64,000 nt of DNA from Gardnerella vaginalis (GCF_001563665.1 NZ_KQ961853.1:122812-186811), one strand, 5' to 3'; shown: positions 18,533 to 28,172, numbered from the stretch's first letter. Translations and numbers: made by a program. Notes: a model not told the origin generated them from the letters alone.

Positions 18533-18625
18533 GATCTATTTCCTTTCTACGCTCGTTTCATGCAATATAACAATATAGTATCGCATACAAGAGCCATGCT
18601 TGGAACTTCTTCTAAAGAATTAGAT

Positions 18626-19996
18626 TTAGCGTGTTGCTTTACCATCTTCGCAAGCATCAACAATTTTTTCTATTAAAAGATCATTAAGCAATCTGCCTTT
18701 TCTTGTAGCTACAAGACATCCTTCATTCAAATTTGCTAAACCTTCTTCGACTACTTCACAAATAGCCATTTTCAAATACGAATCATCAAAATTATTATTA
18801 TTTCTATTACAGCTATTACGCATTTTCTTTTTAAGATTTTCTATATCAAGACCATATCTAATCCTGAGCCCAAGCATAACTTCTTCAATCAAAGCATCTT
18901 CTTCGTTTATACACTCATAGTTTTGCCATGGAACATTTCCAGAGTTAATCGCATGAGCCCAATGTTTTGGATGTAAAATGTCCCATGATCGAAGATTATA
19001 ATTTTTATTCAAATCCGCTTTCAAAGCATTTGAATCCATACTTTGTTTTGAGAGCATTGAAACTTTGTTATAATGCGAGTGAGCTCCAGGACCAATACCT
19101 GCCCAATCAATATTCTTCCAATAACCTAGATTGTGTATAGATTCAAATCCTGAACGCGCCCAATTAGAAATTTCATACCATGAAAATCCTGAAGATGAAA
19201 ACAGTTCATCTGCTATCTCGTATTTTTGAGCTTCATCATCATCATTTGGAGCTTCAATAATACCTTTAGAAATCTGGCGACCCATTTTAGTATGTGGCTC
19301 AACAGTTAGGGCATAAGCTGAAATATGATTAACACCCAAACTTAAAGCCATTTCTACTGACTTTTTCCAATCAAACAAACTCTCACCAGGAGCGCCATAA
19401 ATAAGATCAACACTGGAACGCAAACCACAATCTCTAGCAGCATTTACTCCACGAGCGACATTTTCTGGAGTATGCGTACGGTCAAGAGTTTTTAGAACAT
19501 GTGGCACTGCAGATTGCATTCCAAACGATATTCTTGTAAAACCACCATCTTTAAGCTCTGAAATATATGCTTCATCTACAGTATCTGGATTTGCTTCAGT
19601 AGTAATTTCAGCATTTTTAGATATACCCCAAAGATTCTTCACTTCTTTAAAAATTCGCACTAAATCACGCGCTTTAAGAACAGTAGGAGTTCCACCTCCA
19701 AAGAAAACAGATTGCACTTCAGGCTCACAAATTCCATGAAATTCTTGCCATTTACGTACAAGATTCATTTCGCGAATCGCAATATCCGCATATCCTTCCC
19801 TGCTAGCGCCTTCACCCATATCGCTCGCAGTATATGTATTAAAATCGCAATATCCGCAGCGTCTTAAGCAAAAAGGAACGTGAATATATACTTCAAACGG
19901 CGTATGCATATTCAATAATTGGAGCGAATCTGCTTTAATTTTGCAATTACTCATATCGCAACTATTCGCATCTTTACTTACTTCAGATTCCAACAC
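18626..19996 (-). CDS. hemW: HemW-like radical SAM protein
   Basis: A 456-residue radical SAM protein. The iron-sulfur cluster motif CxxxCxxC is at Cys43, Cys47 and Cys50 within HVPFCLRRCGYCDFN. GGGTPTVL follows at the SAM-binding glycine motif. The C-terminal HemN/HemW domain includes GYWKNIDWAGIGPGAHS. This CxxxCxxC form fits HemW, a heme-binding or heme-transfer protein, rather than coproporphyrinogen oxidase HemN. The gene starts with GTG three bases after the lepA stop, so the two are translationally close; lepA-hemW is a common pair in Actinobacteria. Confidence 0.92.
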   Translation of the reverse strand: MLESEVSKDANSCDMSNCKIKADSLQLLNMHTPFEVYIHVPFCLRRCGYCDFNTYTASDMGEGASREGYADIAIREMNLVRKWQEFHGICEPEVQSVFFGGGTPTVLKARDLVRIFKEVKNLWGISKNAEITTEANPDTVDEAYISELKDGGFTRISFGMQSAVPHVLKTLDRTHTPENVARGVNAARDCGLRSSVDLIYGAPGESLFDWKKSVEMALSLGVNHISAYALTVEPHTKMGRQISKGIIEAPNDDDEAQKYEIADELFSSSGFSWYEISNWARSGFESIHNLGYWKNIDWAGIGPGAHSHYNKVSMLSKQSMDSNALKADLNKNYNLRSWDILHPKHWAHAINSGNVPWQNYECINEEDALIEEVMLGLRIRYGLDIENLKKKMRNSCNRNNNNFDDSYLKMAICEVVEEGLANLNEGCLVATRKGRLLNDLLIEKIVDACEDGKATR

Positions 19997-19999
19997 ACA

Positions 20000-21880
20000 T
20001 CAGCCTTCAGATTTTTGAGCAGCGCGAATCTTATCTTTAGTATCTCTGTCGTTTGCACTTTCATCTGTTGACAATGCTGCAACGAATGCTTCTTGAGGAA
20101 CTTCAACATGACCAAGCATCTTCATTCGTTTCTTACCAGCTTTCTGCTTTTCAAGTAGCTTGCGTTTACGAGTAATATCGCCGCCATAACACTTTGCAAG
20201 CACATCTTTACGAAGAGCACGAATAGTCTCACGCGCGATTATACGAGATCCAATTGCAGCTTGTATTGGAATCTCGAACTGCTGACGTGGAATAAGACCA
20301 CGAAGTTTCTTAGTCATCATAACGCCATATGAATAAGCTTTATCGCGATGCACAATCGCACTAAAAGCATCAACTTTATCGCCTTGAATAAGAATATCGA
20401 CCTTAACTAAATCAGCAGATTGCTCACCATCTTCATGATAATCAAGAGAAGCATAACCTTTCGTACGACTTTTAAGTTGATCGAAGAAGTCGAAAACAAT
20501 CTCCGCAAGAGGTAGTCGGTAATGCATTTCCACGCGATCGGAACTAATGTATTCCATTGTTCCCATCTCACCTCGATGCTCTTGACATAAGTCCATTACA
20601 GCGCCAATAAATTCTTTCGGCGTAATAATATCAGCAGCAACCATTGGCTCAATAATTCGCTTAATCTTGCCTTCTGGGAATTCGCTAGGATTCATTACAT
20701 GATGCTCTGTTCCATCTTCGCTTGTCACGTCGTAAGTCACGTTAGGAGCAGTAGAAATAAGATCCAAGCCAAATTCACGACTTAAGCGTTCAGAAACAAT
20801 CTCCATATGAAGAAGTCCTAAGAATCCACATCTAAAACCAAAACCTAACGCAACTGACGTTTCAGGCTCGTAAATAAGAGCAGCATCATTAAGCTTAAGC
20901 TTATCAAGAGCATCTCTAAGCTCAGGGAATTGAGCGTTATCAATCGGGAACAAGCCTGCATAAACCATAGGCTTTGGATCACGATATCCTTCTAAAGGCT
21001 CAGTCGCAGGATTTGCAGCAGAAGTAATAGTGTCGCCAACTTTAGACTGGCTAACATCTTTTGCACCTGTAATAACATAACCTACTTCTCCAGCTCCAAG
21101 CGCCTTAGTAGGAGTCATGTCTGGGCTAATAACACCAATTTCAATCGGATCGTGCGTCATGCTAATGCCCATCATATGAAGTTTTTCGCGCGATTTTAAT
21201 TCTCCATCAACCATACGAATATATGTGACGATTCCGCGATAAGAATCATAAACAGAGTCAAAAATAAGAGCACGAGCAGGAGCAGCTGGATCGCCATGCG
21301 GAGAAGGAACTTCTAACACAATTTGATCTAGCAAATCCTTCACGCCTTCACCAGTTTTTCCAGAAACTCTTAGAACATCTTCCTTCTTGCAACCAATAAG
21401 ACCAGCTATTTCTTCAGCATGTTTATCTGGCTCAGCGCTAGGTAAATCAATTTTATTAAGAACAGGAATAATAGTTAAATCATGATCGATTGCCATATAA
21501 AGATTAGAAAGAGTCTGTGCTTCAATCCCCTGTGTTGCATCAACAAGCAATACAGCACCTTCACAAGCTGCAAGCGCGCGCGAAACTTCATAAGTAAAAT
21601 CAACATGTCCTGGAGTATCAATCATTCCAAGAGAATACTCTTTGCCTTCAAAAGTCCATGGAACTCTCACAGCCTGAGATTTAATAGTAATACCGCGCTC
21701 TTGCTCAATATCCATACGATCTAAGAAACGATCTCTCATCTCTCGCTCTGGAACTATTCCGGAAAGTTGCAAAATACGATCAGCTACAGTAGATTTGCCA
21801 TGATCGATATGCGCAATAATGCAGAAATTGCGTATCAACGATTGATCCGTAAATCCTGGCTGGTTATGCGATGTAATCAA
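20000..21880 (-). CDS. lepA: Elongation factor 4 (LepA)
   Basis: A 626-residue translational GTPase. G1 is AHIDHGKST (about residues 23-31), G3 DTPGHVDF (about 88) and G4 NKID (about 142). The LepA-specific C-terminal domain is present, ending with the conserved basic stretch [20 protein letters not shown]4 acts on stalled or mistranslocated ribosomes. The length is normal. It is transcribed with hemW, which starts three bases after its stop. A 22-bp element shared with the prs upstream region lies about 130 nt before its start. Confidence 0.98.
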   Translation of the reverse strand: MITSHNQPGFTDQSLIRNFCIIAHIDHGKSTVADRILQLSGIVPEREMRDRFLDRMDIEQERGITIKSQAVRVPWTFEGKEYSLGMIDTPGHVDFTYEVSRALAACEGAVLLVDATQGIEAQTLSNLYMAIDHDLTIIPVLNKIDLPSAEPDKHAEEIAGLIGCKKEDVLRVSGKTGEGVKDLLDQIVLEVPSPHGDPAAPARALIFDSVYDSYRGIVTYIRMVDGELKSREKLHMMGISMTHDPIEIGVISPDMTPTKALGAGEVGYVITGAKDVSQSKVGDTITSAANPATEPLEGYRDPKPMVYAGLFPIDNAQFPELRDALDKLKLNDAALIYEPETSVALGFGFRCGFLGLLHMEIVSERLSREFGLDLISTAPNVTYDVTSEDGTEHHVMNPSEFPEGKIKRIIEPMVAADIITPKEFIGAVMDLCQEHRGEMGTMEYISSDRVEMHYRLPLAEIVFDFFDQLKSRTKGYASLDYHEDGEQSADLVKVDILIQGDKVDAFSAIVHRDKAYSYGVMMTKKLRGLIPRQQFEIPIQAAIGSRIIARETIRALRKDVLAKCYGGDITRKRKLLEKQKAGKKRMKMLGHVEVPQEAFVAALSTDESANDRDTKDKIRAAQKSEG

Positions 21881-22138
21881 AGCAAATATCTCCTTCTATA
21901 CGTGCTAATAAGTCAAATACGATGCAACATAGTAAAATTTATAATCACAAATATAAGAATATGTAATCCAAAAATTCACAACTATGCTGCAAGTAAACTA
22001 TATTACCTTAATATTAGTCATTTGCGAACAATATGAAATTATCTACACTAATCAATTTCATAAAAACAATTTATCCTACAATCATGCTATGCTTTCCCTC
22101 TGTATGTCCTTATATAGCAAACGTCGTTTGGAGTAACA
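21881..22138. other. Divergent intergenic region between lepA and rpsT
   Basis: No gene is visible. It holds the promoters for lepA (minus) and rpsT (plus), the element CTTAATATTAGTCATTTGCG-AA (22007-22028), and a distant imperfect inverted pair GCAACATAGT / ACTATGCTGC. The rpsT ribosome-binding site is GGAGTAAC. Confidence 0.5.
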
Positions 22139-22399
22139 GTGGCAAACATCAAGTCGCAGAAGAAGCGCGTGCTCACTAACGAGAAAGCGCATAAGCGTAA
22201 CGTAGCCGTTAAGTCGGCTTTGAAAACCGCTATCCGCGCTACTCGCGAAGCTATCGCCGCCGGTGACAAAGCTTTAGCTGAAACTGCTTTCGCAGTCGCA
22301 GCTAAGAAGCTTGACAAGGCTGCAGGTCGTGGCGTGATTCACAAGAATCAGGCTGCTAACCGTAAGTCTGCTCTCGCCCTCGCGATTAACGCTCTGTGA
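22139..22399 (+). CDS. rpsT: 30S ribosomal protein S20
   Basis: An 86-residue basic protein beginning [20 protein letters not shown], the hallmark of S20, which binds 16S rRNA in the small subunit body. It starts with GTG, eight bases after GGAG. Its codons are much more GC-ending (CGC, AAG, GCC) than those of its neighbours, as expected for a very highly expressed gene in this AT-rich genome. A terminator lies 40 nt past the stop. Confidence 0.98.
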   Translation: MANIKSQKKRVLTNEKAHKRNVAVKSALKTAIRATREAIAAGDKALAETAFAVAAKKLDKAAGRGVIHKNQAANRKSALALAINAL

Positions 22400-22439
22400 G
22401 GTTCGTGCATGTAACTGCATGCAGACTAGAGTTTATTGC

Positions 22440-22475
22440 AATCCTCGTTACTTAAATGTAGCGAGGATTCTTTTT
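22440..22475 (+). terminator. Terminator of rpsT
   Basis: AATCCTCGTTAC pairs with GTAGCGAGGATT (one G-T wobble) across a short loop, followed by CTTTTT. It is a classic intrinsic terminator. Confidence 0.93.
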
Positions 22476-22554
22476 ATAATTATTAGTTGCATAATTGTGT
22501 ATAATTCTTTAGTATTATCAGCGTTACATAATAATTTCGTTTAAGGTAGTACTC

Positions 22555-23646
22555 GTGAAGAACTTCTTCAAAGGCATATCATTTATACAAGTACTCGCAG
22601 GCTCTCTTGCAGCAGTAACATCACTCTTATTGTCGTCAAAAATCGGAATAGCAGGATCTGTAATTGGAGCTGCAATAGGTTCAATAGTATCTGCTGTAGC
22701 ATCGCAATTTTATCAAAATCTTATACGTGCTTCAAAAGAAAAAATCCAAAACCTGAGTCGCACATCTAATAAAATAGACGACACTGAGATTATGCAAACA
22801 ATTGGAGATGAAAACATGACCAATATTGCAAACTTAGTAAATGACAGTAATAACAATAATAAAACACATAAAGCACGAACGATTAGCTCAGAAGCGCATG
22901 AAGAAAGTATTAACAACACTCGCGTTATGGAACTTGCATCAATTCGAGAGCAACGCGAAGAAGATATGGAACTTTCAGAGGGTTCAGATGAGCCTATTGC
23001 ACTTTCAAAAGCACTACAAAATTCACAAAATTATACAAATTCATATAATCGCAATAATTTATACAATAACGAAAACAGCAATAGCGACATAGCCGAAAAT
23101 AAATATAAAAAATTGGTAATAATTGTAGCAATATTAAGTGCTTTAGTTGCTGTGATTATAACAGCAGGAGCAATATTATTATTAACTCAAGGAAAAGGCA
23201 CAGATAACATAAATCAGCCTATAGAACAACAAAATACGAATCAAAATCAGAAGAATTATAAACAAAAGAAAAATCAGGAAGGAAATAATACAGAAAATCC
23301 TTCAAATAATGATTATGAGGATTCAAACGATTCTAACGATTCACACGAAAAATCTAAAGATTCTGAATCTGGATCAGAATCGAATACTAATAATAGTACA
23401 ACGCGTAATAATGAAAATGATCCAAATCATAGTTCTCAAACAGATGCAAATGGACAATCTAATGGAGAAAGTTCTACAGAGGATTCTTCCGGATCTCAAT
23501 CATCTTCAGAATCCGGATCTCAAGATGACTCTTCAGGATCTATTGGAGGATCTGGAAGCTCATCAGGATCTATTGGAGGATCTAGCTCATCTTCAGGATC
23601 TGGAAGCTCCTCTACTAAAGGAAACTCTGGAACAGGTAGTAACTAA
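22555..23646 (+). CDS. Two-helix membrane protein with Ser/Gly-rich repeat tail
   Basis: A 363-residue protein of unknown function. The N-terminus is a glycine-rich hydrophobic domain (residues 9-52, GIAGSVIGAAIGSIVSAVAS). A polar cytoplasmic-like region (55-180) follows, then a second strong membrane helix (about 184-208). The tail is Asn/Gln/Glu-rich and then almost pure Ser/Gly with repeated SGSIGGSGSS units (330-360). The tail is probably extracellular and flexible. It starts at GTG; the weak SD is GGTAG. The repeats (23510-23640) could change length without a frameshift when a whole codon unit is gained or lost. Confidence 0.75.
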   Translation: MKNFFKGISFIQVLAGSLAAVTSLLLSSKIGIAGSVIGAAIGSIVSAVASQFYQNLIRASKEKIQNLSRTSNKIDDTEIMQTIGDENMTNIANLVNDSNNNNKTHKARTISSEAHEESINNTRVMELASIREQREEDMELSEGSDEPIALSKALQNSQNYTNSYNRNNLYNNENSNSDIAENKYKKLVIIVAILSALVAVIITAGAILLLTQGKGTDNINQPIEQQNTNQNQKNYKQKKNQEGNNTENPSNNDYEDSNDSNDSHEKSKDSESGSESNTNNSTTRNNENDPNHSSQTDANGQSNGESSTEDSSGSQSSSESGSQDDSSGSIGGSGSSSGSIGGSSSSSGSGSSSTKGNSGTGSN

Positions 23647-23710
23647 TATGCCTAAAAGCAATTGATTAAATGATTAAATGATTGTGTAATTAGGTAATTT
23701 AGTAAGTGGA

Positions 23711-23757
23711 TGATTGATTGATTAAATTGATTGATTGATTGATTAAATAAATAAATC
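23711..23757. repeat. Intergenic tetranucleotide microsatellite
   Basis: TGAT/GATT units recur (GATTGATTGATT, then four more after AAAT), ending in AAATAAATAAAT. It lies between the Ser-rich protein gene and tRNA-Ala and probably varies in length. Confidence 0.85.
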
Positions 23758-23925
23758 TTAAAGTGAAAGAAATAAAAACAATAGTAAAAAAAAACGAAAA
23801 TATATTAAGAATACTAGCAATTGCATCTACGACTAGATATAAAACTATACGACACGCCGCATTTGGATAAAGAGAAGATTTGTTGTATTCTATCAAAGGT
23901 TCGTTTGAACTGTATATTTAAAAAC

Positions 23926-23998
23926 GGGGCTATGGCGCAGCTGGTAGCGCATCTCCATGGCATGGAGGGGGTCGGGGGTTCGAATCCCCCTAGCTCCA
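23926..23998 (+). tRNA. tRNA-Ala (anticodon GGC)
   Basis: The acceptor GGGGCTA pairs with TAGCTCC. The anticodon stem TCTCC/GGAGG encloses loop ATGGCAT, giving anticodon GGC. The T-arm is GGGGG TTCGAAT CCCCC. Discriminator A is followed by CAA, so CCA is not encoded and must be added. Confidence 0.96.
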
Positions 23999-24002
23999 CA
24001 AC

Positions 24003-24035
24003 AGGGTTTCTAGCAAATCACTAGGAGCCCTTTTT
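24003..24035 (+). terminator. Terminator of tRNA-Ala
   Basis: AGGG-TTT-CTAG pairs with CTAG-GAG-CCCT with an internal loop, followed by TTTTT, five bases after the tRNA. Confidence 0.75.
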
Positions 24036-24123
24036 CATACTAAAAGCCCTTGAAATATCAACATTTTAAGCAAAAACAGAAACAAACTTATAAAGTTATT
24101 CAGCGTTTTCGTTCGTAGAAAAT

Positions 24124-24161
24124 AAAAAAATGCTTACAATCCAAAATCTGGATTGTAAGCA
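24124..24161 (-). terminator. Terminator of the EamA transporter gene
   Basis: TGCTTACAATCC (24131-24142) pairs perfectly with GGATTGTAAGCA (24150-24161). On the minus strand TTTTTTT follows. It lies 30 nt past the transporter stop. Confidence 0.95.
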
Positions 24162-24191
24162 AAACAATGTTACAAAACTTAAGATTAGCAT

Positions 24192-25181
24192 TTAAGTTAC
24201 AGGCAACAATGCAACACAATCTTTCTCTTTCGTATTATTTTGAGTATTCTTAATAATCTTTTTATGCGCTATATGCTCAGAAAGACTAGCAAGCAAAATA
24301 GCAGCAAAGATTAAAGCAAACCCAACAAAAGCCATATAAGTTACACGCTCACCATAAAGCAAACTTGAAAAAACCAATGTAAACAAACTCTCTGTGCACA
24401 TAATTACAGAAGCATTAGCTGTAGAAAGATAAACAAGACTATAATTTTGCATAATCTGCGCAACTACAGTTACAACAACAATCAAATAGAACATATTGAA
24501 AATAGTGCCTAATTGAGTGCATTCACTAAAGTTTGGTAATGGCTCACTAATAACAGCTCCAGCTAAAAATAGAACTCCTGAAACAACGAATTGACCAAAG
24601 GTTAATGTTATAGGATTATATTTTCGCGAATAATAAGCCAAAAAAGTAAGATTAAACGCGAATGCAGCAGCGCACGCTAAAGTCAAAAGATCACCATTAG
24701 AGAATGCTAATGCGAACATACCTGGCTTCAAAGCAACAAAACCAACACCTACTACGCACGTGAAAGCTGCAACAATGCCTAGAACAGTAGGCTTCTTTTT
24801 AATAATAAGCCATGCAGAAAATGGCGCAATCACACAATACGCGGCAGTAAGAAATGCACTTCTACCAGGATCAACCCAACGCAAACCTTCAGTTTGCAAT
24901 ACAAGCGTTGCGTAATACGTAATTCCTGTTAATAAAGAAGGAATAATCAACTTAGACGTAAAAGTTTTACGAATAGTCTTAAAGAAAATCACGCCCATTA
25001 TTAAGCATGCGCCGATCATGCGCACACCCATAAGCCATTGAGGGTGAAAAACATTAAGAGCATATTTTGAAGAAACATAGCTACCGCCCCAAATCGCAGC
25101 ACAAGTTAGCAACATGATTCGAGCAATATTTACGCTCATTCGATTAGACTGCCTTGGTTGAACATCATTCTGTATACTCAT
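24192..25181 (-). CDS. EamA/DMT-family membrane transporter
   Basis: A 329-residue protein with about ten membrane helices in two similar halves, the EamA arrangement. The first half includes LLTCAAIWGGSYVSSKYAL, a typical opening for drug/metabolite transporters. The second half opens around LACAAAFAFNLTFLAYYSRK and includes SLFTLVFSSLLYGERVTY, the conserved E-R near the end of the domain. Substrates in this family range from amino acids to nucleosides and cannot be predicted here. The ATG has an excellent SD (GGAAGGAGTGAC). It appears monocistronic. Confidence 0.9.
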   Translation of the reverse strand: MSIQNDVQPRQSNRMSVNIARIMLLTCAAIWGGSYVSSKYALNVFHPQWLMGVRMIGACLIMGVIFFKTIRKTFTSKLIIPSLLTGITYYATLVLQTEGLRWVDPGRSAFLTAAYCVIAPFSAWLIIKKKPTVLGIVAAFTCVVGVGFVALKPGMFALAFSNGDLLTLACAAAFAFNLTFLAYYSRKYNPITLTFGQFVVSGVLFLAGAVISEPLPNFSECTQLGTIFNMFYLIVVVTVVAQIMQNYSLVYLSTANASVIMCTESLFTLVFSSLLYGERVTYMAFVGFALIFAAILLASLSEHIAHKKIIKNTQNNTKEKDCVALLPVT

Positions 25182-25513
25182 GTCACTCCTTCCAATTCTA
25201 TGCCTTAAATTTTTCTTTAAGTTGGCAAAAATGCTTTATAAAATCATAAGAATATACACAAATAAAGGAAAAGTACAGCTCTTCAGCGTTTTTTTGTAAA
25301 ATTTCCGAAATTTCACCCCAAACAACAGTCGTATTATGTAAATAGACTTTATATATTTCGGAATCGGTGATTTATATCACAACTTTGAAATTTTTTACGT
25401 TAAGCTCTCGTATACAATCCACAATAAGCGTAATGTATCAATAAAGATTACTTGTAACTTAATTGCATAAAATAAATATAATGAATGCAATTGAAAATAT
25501 AGAAAGGAATATT
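25182..25513. other. Intergenic region with CRP-like site and distant inverted repeat
   Basis: No gene is visible. It contains the divergent promoters of the EamA transporter and the FMN-binding protein. TTCCGAAAT (25303-25311) and its exact complement ATTTCGGAA (25355-25363) lie 43 bp apart. GTGATTTATATCAC lies at 25367-25380, followed by a plausible TATACAAT at about 25411. Confidence 0.5.
25367..25380. promoter_or_regulatory. CRP/GlxR-like operator GTGA-N6-TCAC
   Basis: GTGATTTATATCAC matches the half-sites of Crp/Fnr-family operators (TGTGA-N6-TCACA in Crp and GlxR). It lies about 134 bp upstream of the FMN-binding protein gene and some 30 bp before a TATACAAT element. No such regulator is encoded in the window. 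Confidence 0.45.
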
Positions 25514-25918
25514 ATGGCAAAGCTCACAGATGATATGAAAGATTTTATTGCAAATAATTTAGCTTGGATCGCAACGATTAGTAAAGATGGCGAGCTTGAT
25601 TTAGGGCCAAAAATGTCTATGTTCGTACTTGATGACAATCACCTTGCCTACCATGAACGCACTGCAGGACAGCATTTTAAGAACTTACAAGACGGAAGCC
25701 AGCTAGTAGTTGCGTTTGCTAATTTAGCAGAAAAGAAAGGCTATCGCTTCCGCGGAACTGTAACTCTTCACACAGATGACGCGATTTACGAGGAGCAAGT
25801 GCGAATTGCAGAAGAAAAAGGCACAAAAAAGCCTGCAGCAGTTCCAGTTATGGAAATTAGCGAAATTCAAGATTTAACTTCTGGAGCTAATGCAGGTAAA
25901 ACAATAACAAAAGACTAA
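25514..25918 (+). CDS. Pyridoxamine-phosphate-oxidase-like FMN-binding protein
   Basis: A 134-residue split-barrel flavin-binding protein. The pattern IATISKDGELDLGPKMSMF, with VLDDNHLAYHERTAGQHFKNL and a following VAFANL strand, is typical of the PNPOx-like family. Such proteins bind FMN or F420 and include uncharacterised reductases. It is shorter than true pyridoxamine oxidases, so vitamin B6 synthesis is unlikely. I choose ATG 25514 because AGAAAGGA precedes it by five bases; an upstream in-frame start would add 17 residues with no SD. Confidence 0.85.
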   Translation: MAKLTDDMKDFIANNLAWIATISKDGELDLGPKMSMFVLDDNHLAYHERTAGQHFKNLQDGSQLVVAFANLAEKKGYRFRGTVTLHTDDAIYEEQVRIAEEKGTKKPAAVPVMEISEIQDLTSGANAGKTITKD

Positions 25919-25981
25919 TTCTTAAAAATTATATTGCAAAACGCCGAATTAGTACGTTTTCAACAAGCGTCATACAATATC

Positions 25982-26021
25982 GAGTGGCGTTCGTCCTCAA
26001 AGGCGAAGATGAACACCACTC
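25982..26021. terminator. Hairpin between convergent genes
   Basis: GAGTGGCGTTCGTC pairs with GATGAACACCACTC with a few mismatches across a short loop. It is centred between the FMN-binding protein gene and the DUF3021 gene, which converge. No strong T-tract follows on the plus strand. Confidence 0.55.
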
Positions 26022-26067
26022 AATTCTTATTCGACTATTCTTATTCGACTATTTAGTTGTAACTAAT

Positions 26068-26517
26068 TTACTTATTTTCTTTACGCAATGCTTGCAATCT
26101 AGCGTTCATTTCTTCCGCTTTCTTCTTCTCGAAGTAATAAATTATTGCAGCAATCGCAATCGGGAAAATAACAGTGAACGCAATCCATCCGCAAATCACA
26201 GCTGGCTCATCTTTGAATGAAATCCACCCAACAATCACAGACACAATAAATTGAATAGCAATTGGTGGAACTAGTGCAAAAACGAACTTTGCAACATTTG
26301 ACATGCGATCATTCGACCAAAAAATAGCAAATACTCCATAGCCTATGCCTATAACAAACGATGCAACAGCATAAGACGCAATTCTGTTTCCAACCGCGCT
26401 ATGAGCTAATAGGCTTGAAATAAAAGACATTACTGTAAAAATAATGCATCCTATGCTAATGCCTTTAACAATGTTTTTTACAATTGTTTTTCCTATTGTT
26501 GCAACTTGCTTTTCCAT
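26068..26517 (-). CDS. DUF3021-family membrane protein
   Basis: A 149-residue protein with four membrane helices (about residues 15-36, 44-65, 73-92 and 104-127) and a basic, coiled tail (KKKAEEMNARLQALRKENK). It fits DUF3021, a family usually encoded directly after a LytTR DNA-binding gene, as here (114 bp downstream of it). In such pairs the membrane partner is thought to restrain or inform the regulator. The SD AAAAAGGAAG precedes the ATG. Confidence 0.82.
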   Translation of the reverse strand: MEKQVATIGKTIVKNIVKGISIGCIIFTVMSFISSLLAHSAVGNRIASYAVASFVIGIGYGVFAIFWSNDRMSNVAKFVFALVPPIAIQFIVSVIVGWISFKDEPAVICGWIAFTVIFPIAIAAIIYYFEKKKAEEMNARLQALRKENK

Positions 26518-26631
26518 AATAATCGCTTCCTTTTTAAGTATTAAAATCTAGTATTAAAATCTAGTATTAAAAAATCAGTATTAAAATTTTGATAGTTTTA
26601 TATTTGACTACATTCGTTATTACGTTTATAA

Positions 26632-27153
26632 CTACATCCCTAAGCGCTTTTTGAATGAGCTCAAGCATCTGCGACTAATCCACTCAACGCTTCCATCGTC
26701 CATTTTTACGCTCATACTTCCACCGAATCCTGGATCGACTCGAACAATGCGATTCAAGTTCACGATTGCGGATTTAGATATGCGCACAAAAGACGCAAAT
26801 TGCGGATTGTCGAAATCCATTAGGCGCTTGTAAGACACACACTCGCCTTTATCACTGTGGATGATTACGCGCGAATTTTCAACGCAAATCATAATCACAT
26901 CTGGCTCGTGCATAACAATAATCGAATCGTTAATATAACCATATATAAATGAATTACTGTTGCTATTTGCCGCATTCGCAGTATTATTTTCAGTGTTCAC
27001 AGTACTATTATCAGTGCTGCTTGCTTTTGCATTTTTAGAATCAACGCTTTGCAACTGAGCTATGATGCGTTTAAGATTGTCGTCAATATTGTGAACCGAC
27101 AATTGAGCGTGCTGCTCTTCTTCTGGCGGCACAATAGCAATCGTTACTTTCAT
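26632..27153 (-). CDS. LytTR-domain transcriptional regulator
   Basis: A 173-residue protein with a C-terminal LytTR DNA-binding domain (about residues 85-173). The conserved elements are FVRISKSAIVNLNRI, then MDDGSVEWISRRCLSSFKKRLGM. The N-terminal half lacks a response-regulator receiver domain and instead has a short alpha/beta region plus an Asn/Ala/Ser-rich insert (about 37-68). It forms the upstream gene of a LytTR-DUF3021 pair, a one-component-type arrangement. ATG 27153 follows GGGAGG by about four bases. Confidence 0.9.
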   Translation of the reverse strand: MKVTIAIVPPEEEQHAQLSVHNIDDNLKRIIAQLQSVDSKNAKASSTDNSTVNTENNTANAANSNSNSFIYGYINDSIIVMHEPDVIMICVENSRVIIHSDKGECVSYKRLMDFDNPQFASFVRISKSAIVNLNRIVRVDPGFGGSMSVKMDDGSVEWISRRCLSSFKKRLGM

Positions 27154-27341
27154 CAAGCCTCCCTTCCGTATGCTACCGTTGCTACCGTTAGCGTTTACTA
27201 GCTTTTGCTAACTTTTCTTAGCGTTTACTAGCTTTTGTTTTGTAATTTTGACTATACGGCACTGTAAATAGTCTGTCTTTACAAAATCGCTAAACGGTAG
27301 CTTTTGGAATATAAGTGGCAAAAAAGAAGATATTATGACAC

Positions 27342-28163
27342 TTAAGCTGCACCCCAAATGCGTATAAGACGTTGGCTTGTAGGATCTGCTGCAGGACCTT
27401 GATCGTAAGCATCCAAACGCCAATGAATTGAACCATCCGCGTTAAGACTTGGAATTAAACGCGCCCAGCGGCCGTTTCCCATTCCACCAATCGTCTTATA
27501 AGAAGGATCTACTTTATCTAATCCAAGTAACTTATGAACAGTTTGCGAAAGACAAGAGCCGTGCGAAAACACTAGTAAATCTCGATCCGATCCGGTTTTG
27601 CGCGCCCATTGTTCAACAGTTGCAGCTGCGCGCTCGCCAACTTCTTGCTTAGTTTCTGCACCGTGCTTAAGCTCTCCGCCTTCGCCTTTTACCCAAGCGT
27701 TAAAATCTTCCGGCCATTTTTCGCTAATCTGCTGGCGGTTAAGTCCTTCCCACTCGCCAAAGAAGCGCTCGCGCACGCCATTTTCAACGTGCACATTAAG
27801 CCCAATCTTATCTGCAAAAGCGTGAGCTGTTTGCTGAGCGCGAATAAGAGGAGAAACAATAGCAACAAAACTTGCATCTGCTTCTTCTGGAGTAATACGC
27901 ACGCGCTCTTCGCTATTTGGATCCTTTGGATCTTCTAAATCGGAAGCTCCAAAAAGCACTCGCAAAGCTTTACCAGAACGAGTCACTTGATCTATTCCCG
28001 AATCATCTAAAGCAATATCAATCATTCCTTGAAGACGAAATTGAGCATTATAAGGCGTTTGACCATGGCGAATAAGCATAACAGAACGCGCAAGTCCTTC
28101 ATGAGAGCTGTTTAAGTTCGTATTATGACAAGCTTTAGCAGCGCTTTCAACAAAATCCACCAT
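27342..28163 (-). CDS. Histidine phosphatase superfamily protein
   Basis: A 273-residue phosphatase of the phosphoglycerate-mutase-like superfamily. The catalytic motif LIRHGQTPYN is near residue 30 and the second histidine lies in LVFSHGSCLSQTVH near residue 205. The acidic partner is in GVRERFFGEWEGL. The roughly 24-residue N-terminal extension is not part of the fold. It follows rsfS by nine bases and is the last gene of glmU-rsfS-phosphatase, an order known from bifidobacteria. The substrate is uncertain: sugar phosphates or nucleotides are common for this group. Confidence 0.88.
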   Translation of the reverse strand: MVDFVESAAKACHNTNLNSSHEGLARSVMLIRHGQTPYNAQFRLQGMIDIALDDSGIDQVTRSGKALRVLFGASDLEDPKDPNSEERVRITPEEADASFVAIVSPLIRAQQTAHAFADKIGLNVHVENGVRERFFGEWEGLNRQQISEKWPEDFNAWVKGEGGELKHGAETKQEVGERAAATVEQWARKTGSDRDLLVFSHGSCLSQTVHKLLGLDKVDPSYKTIGGMGNGRWARLIPSLNADGSIHWRLDAYDQGPAADPTSQRLIRIWGAA

Positions 28164-28172
28164 TACTTTGCA

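Noticed and set aside
23309..23665. Plus-strand 118-codon frame inside the Ser-rich protein gene
   Set aside because: It is a frame-shifted reading of the same repeats, ending at the same place, with no ribosome-binding site.
23821..24024. Plus-strand reading frame of 67 codons
   Set aside because: It is tRNA-Ala read as protein.
25984..26220. Plus-strand reading frame of 78 codons
   Set aside because: It spans the hairpin and the antisense of the DUF3021 gene with no start signal.
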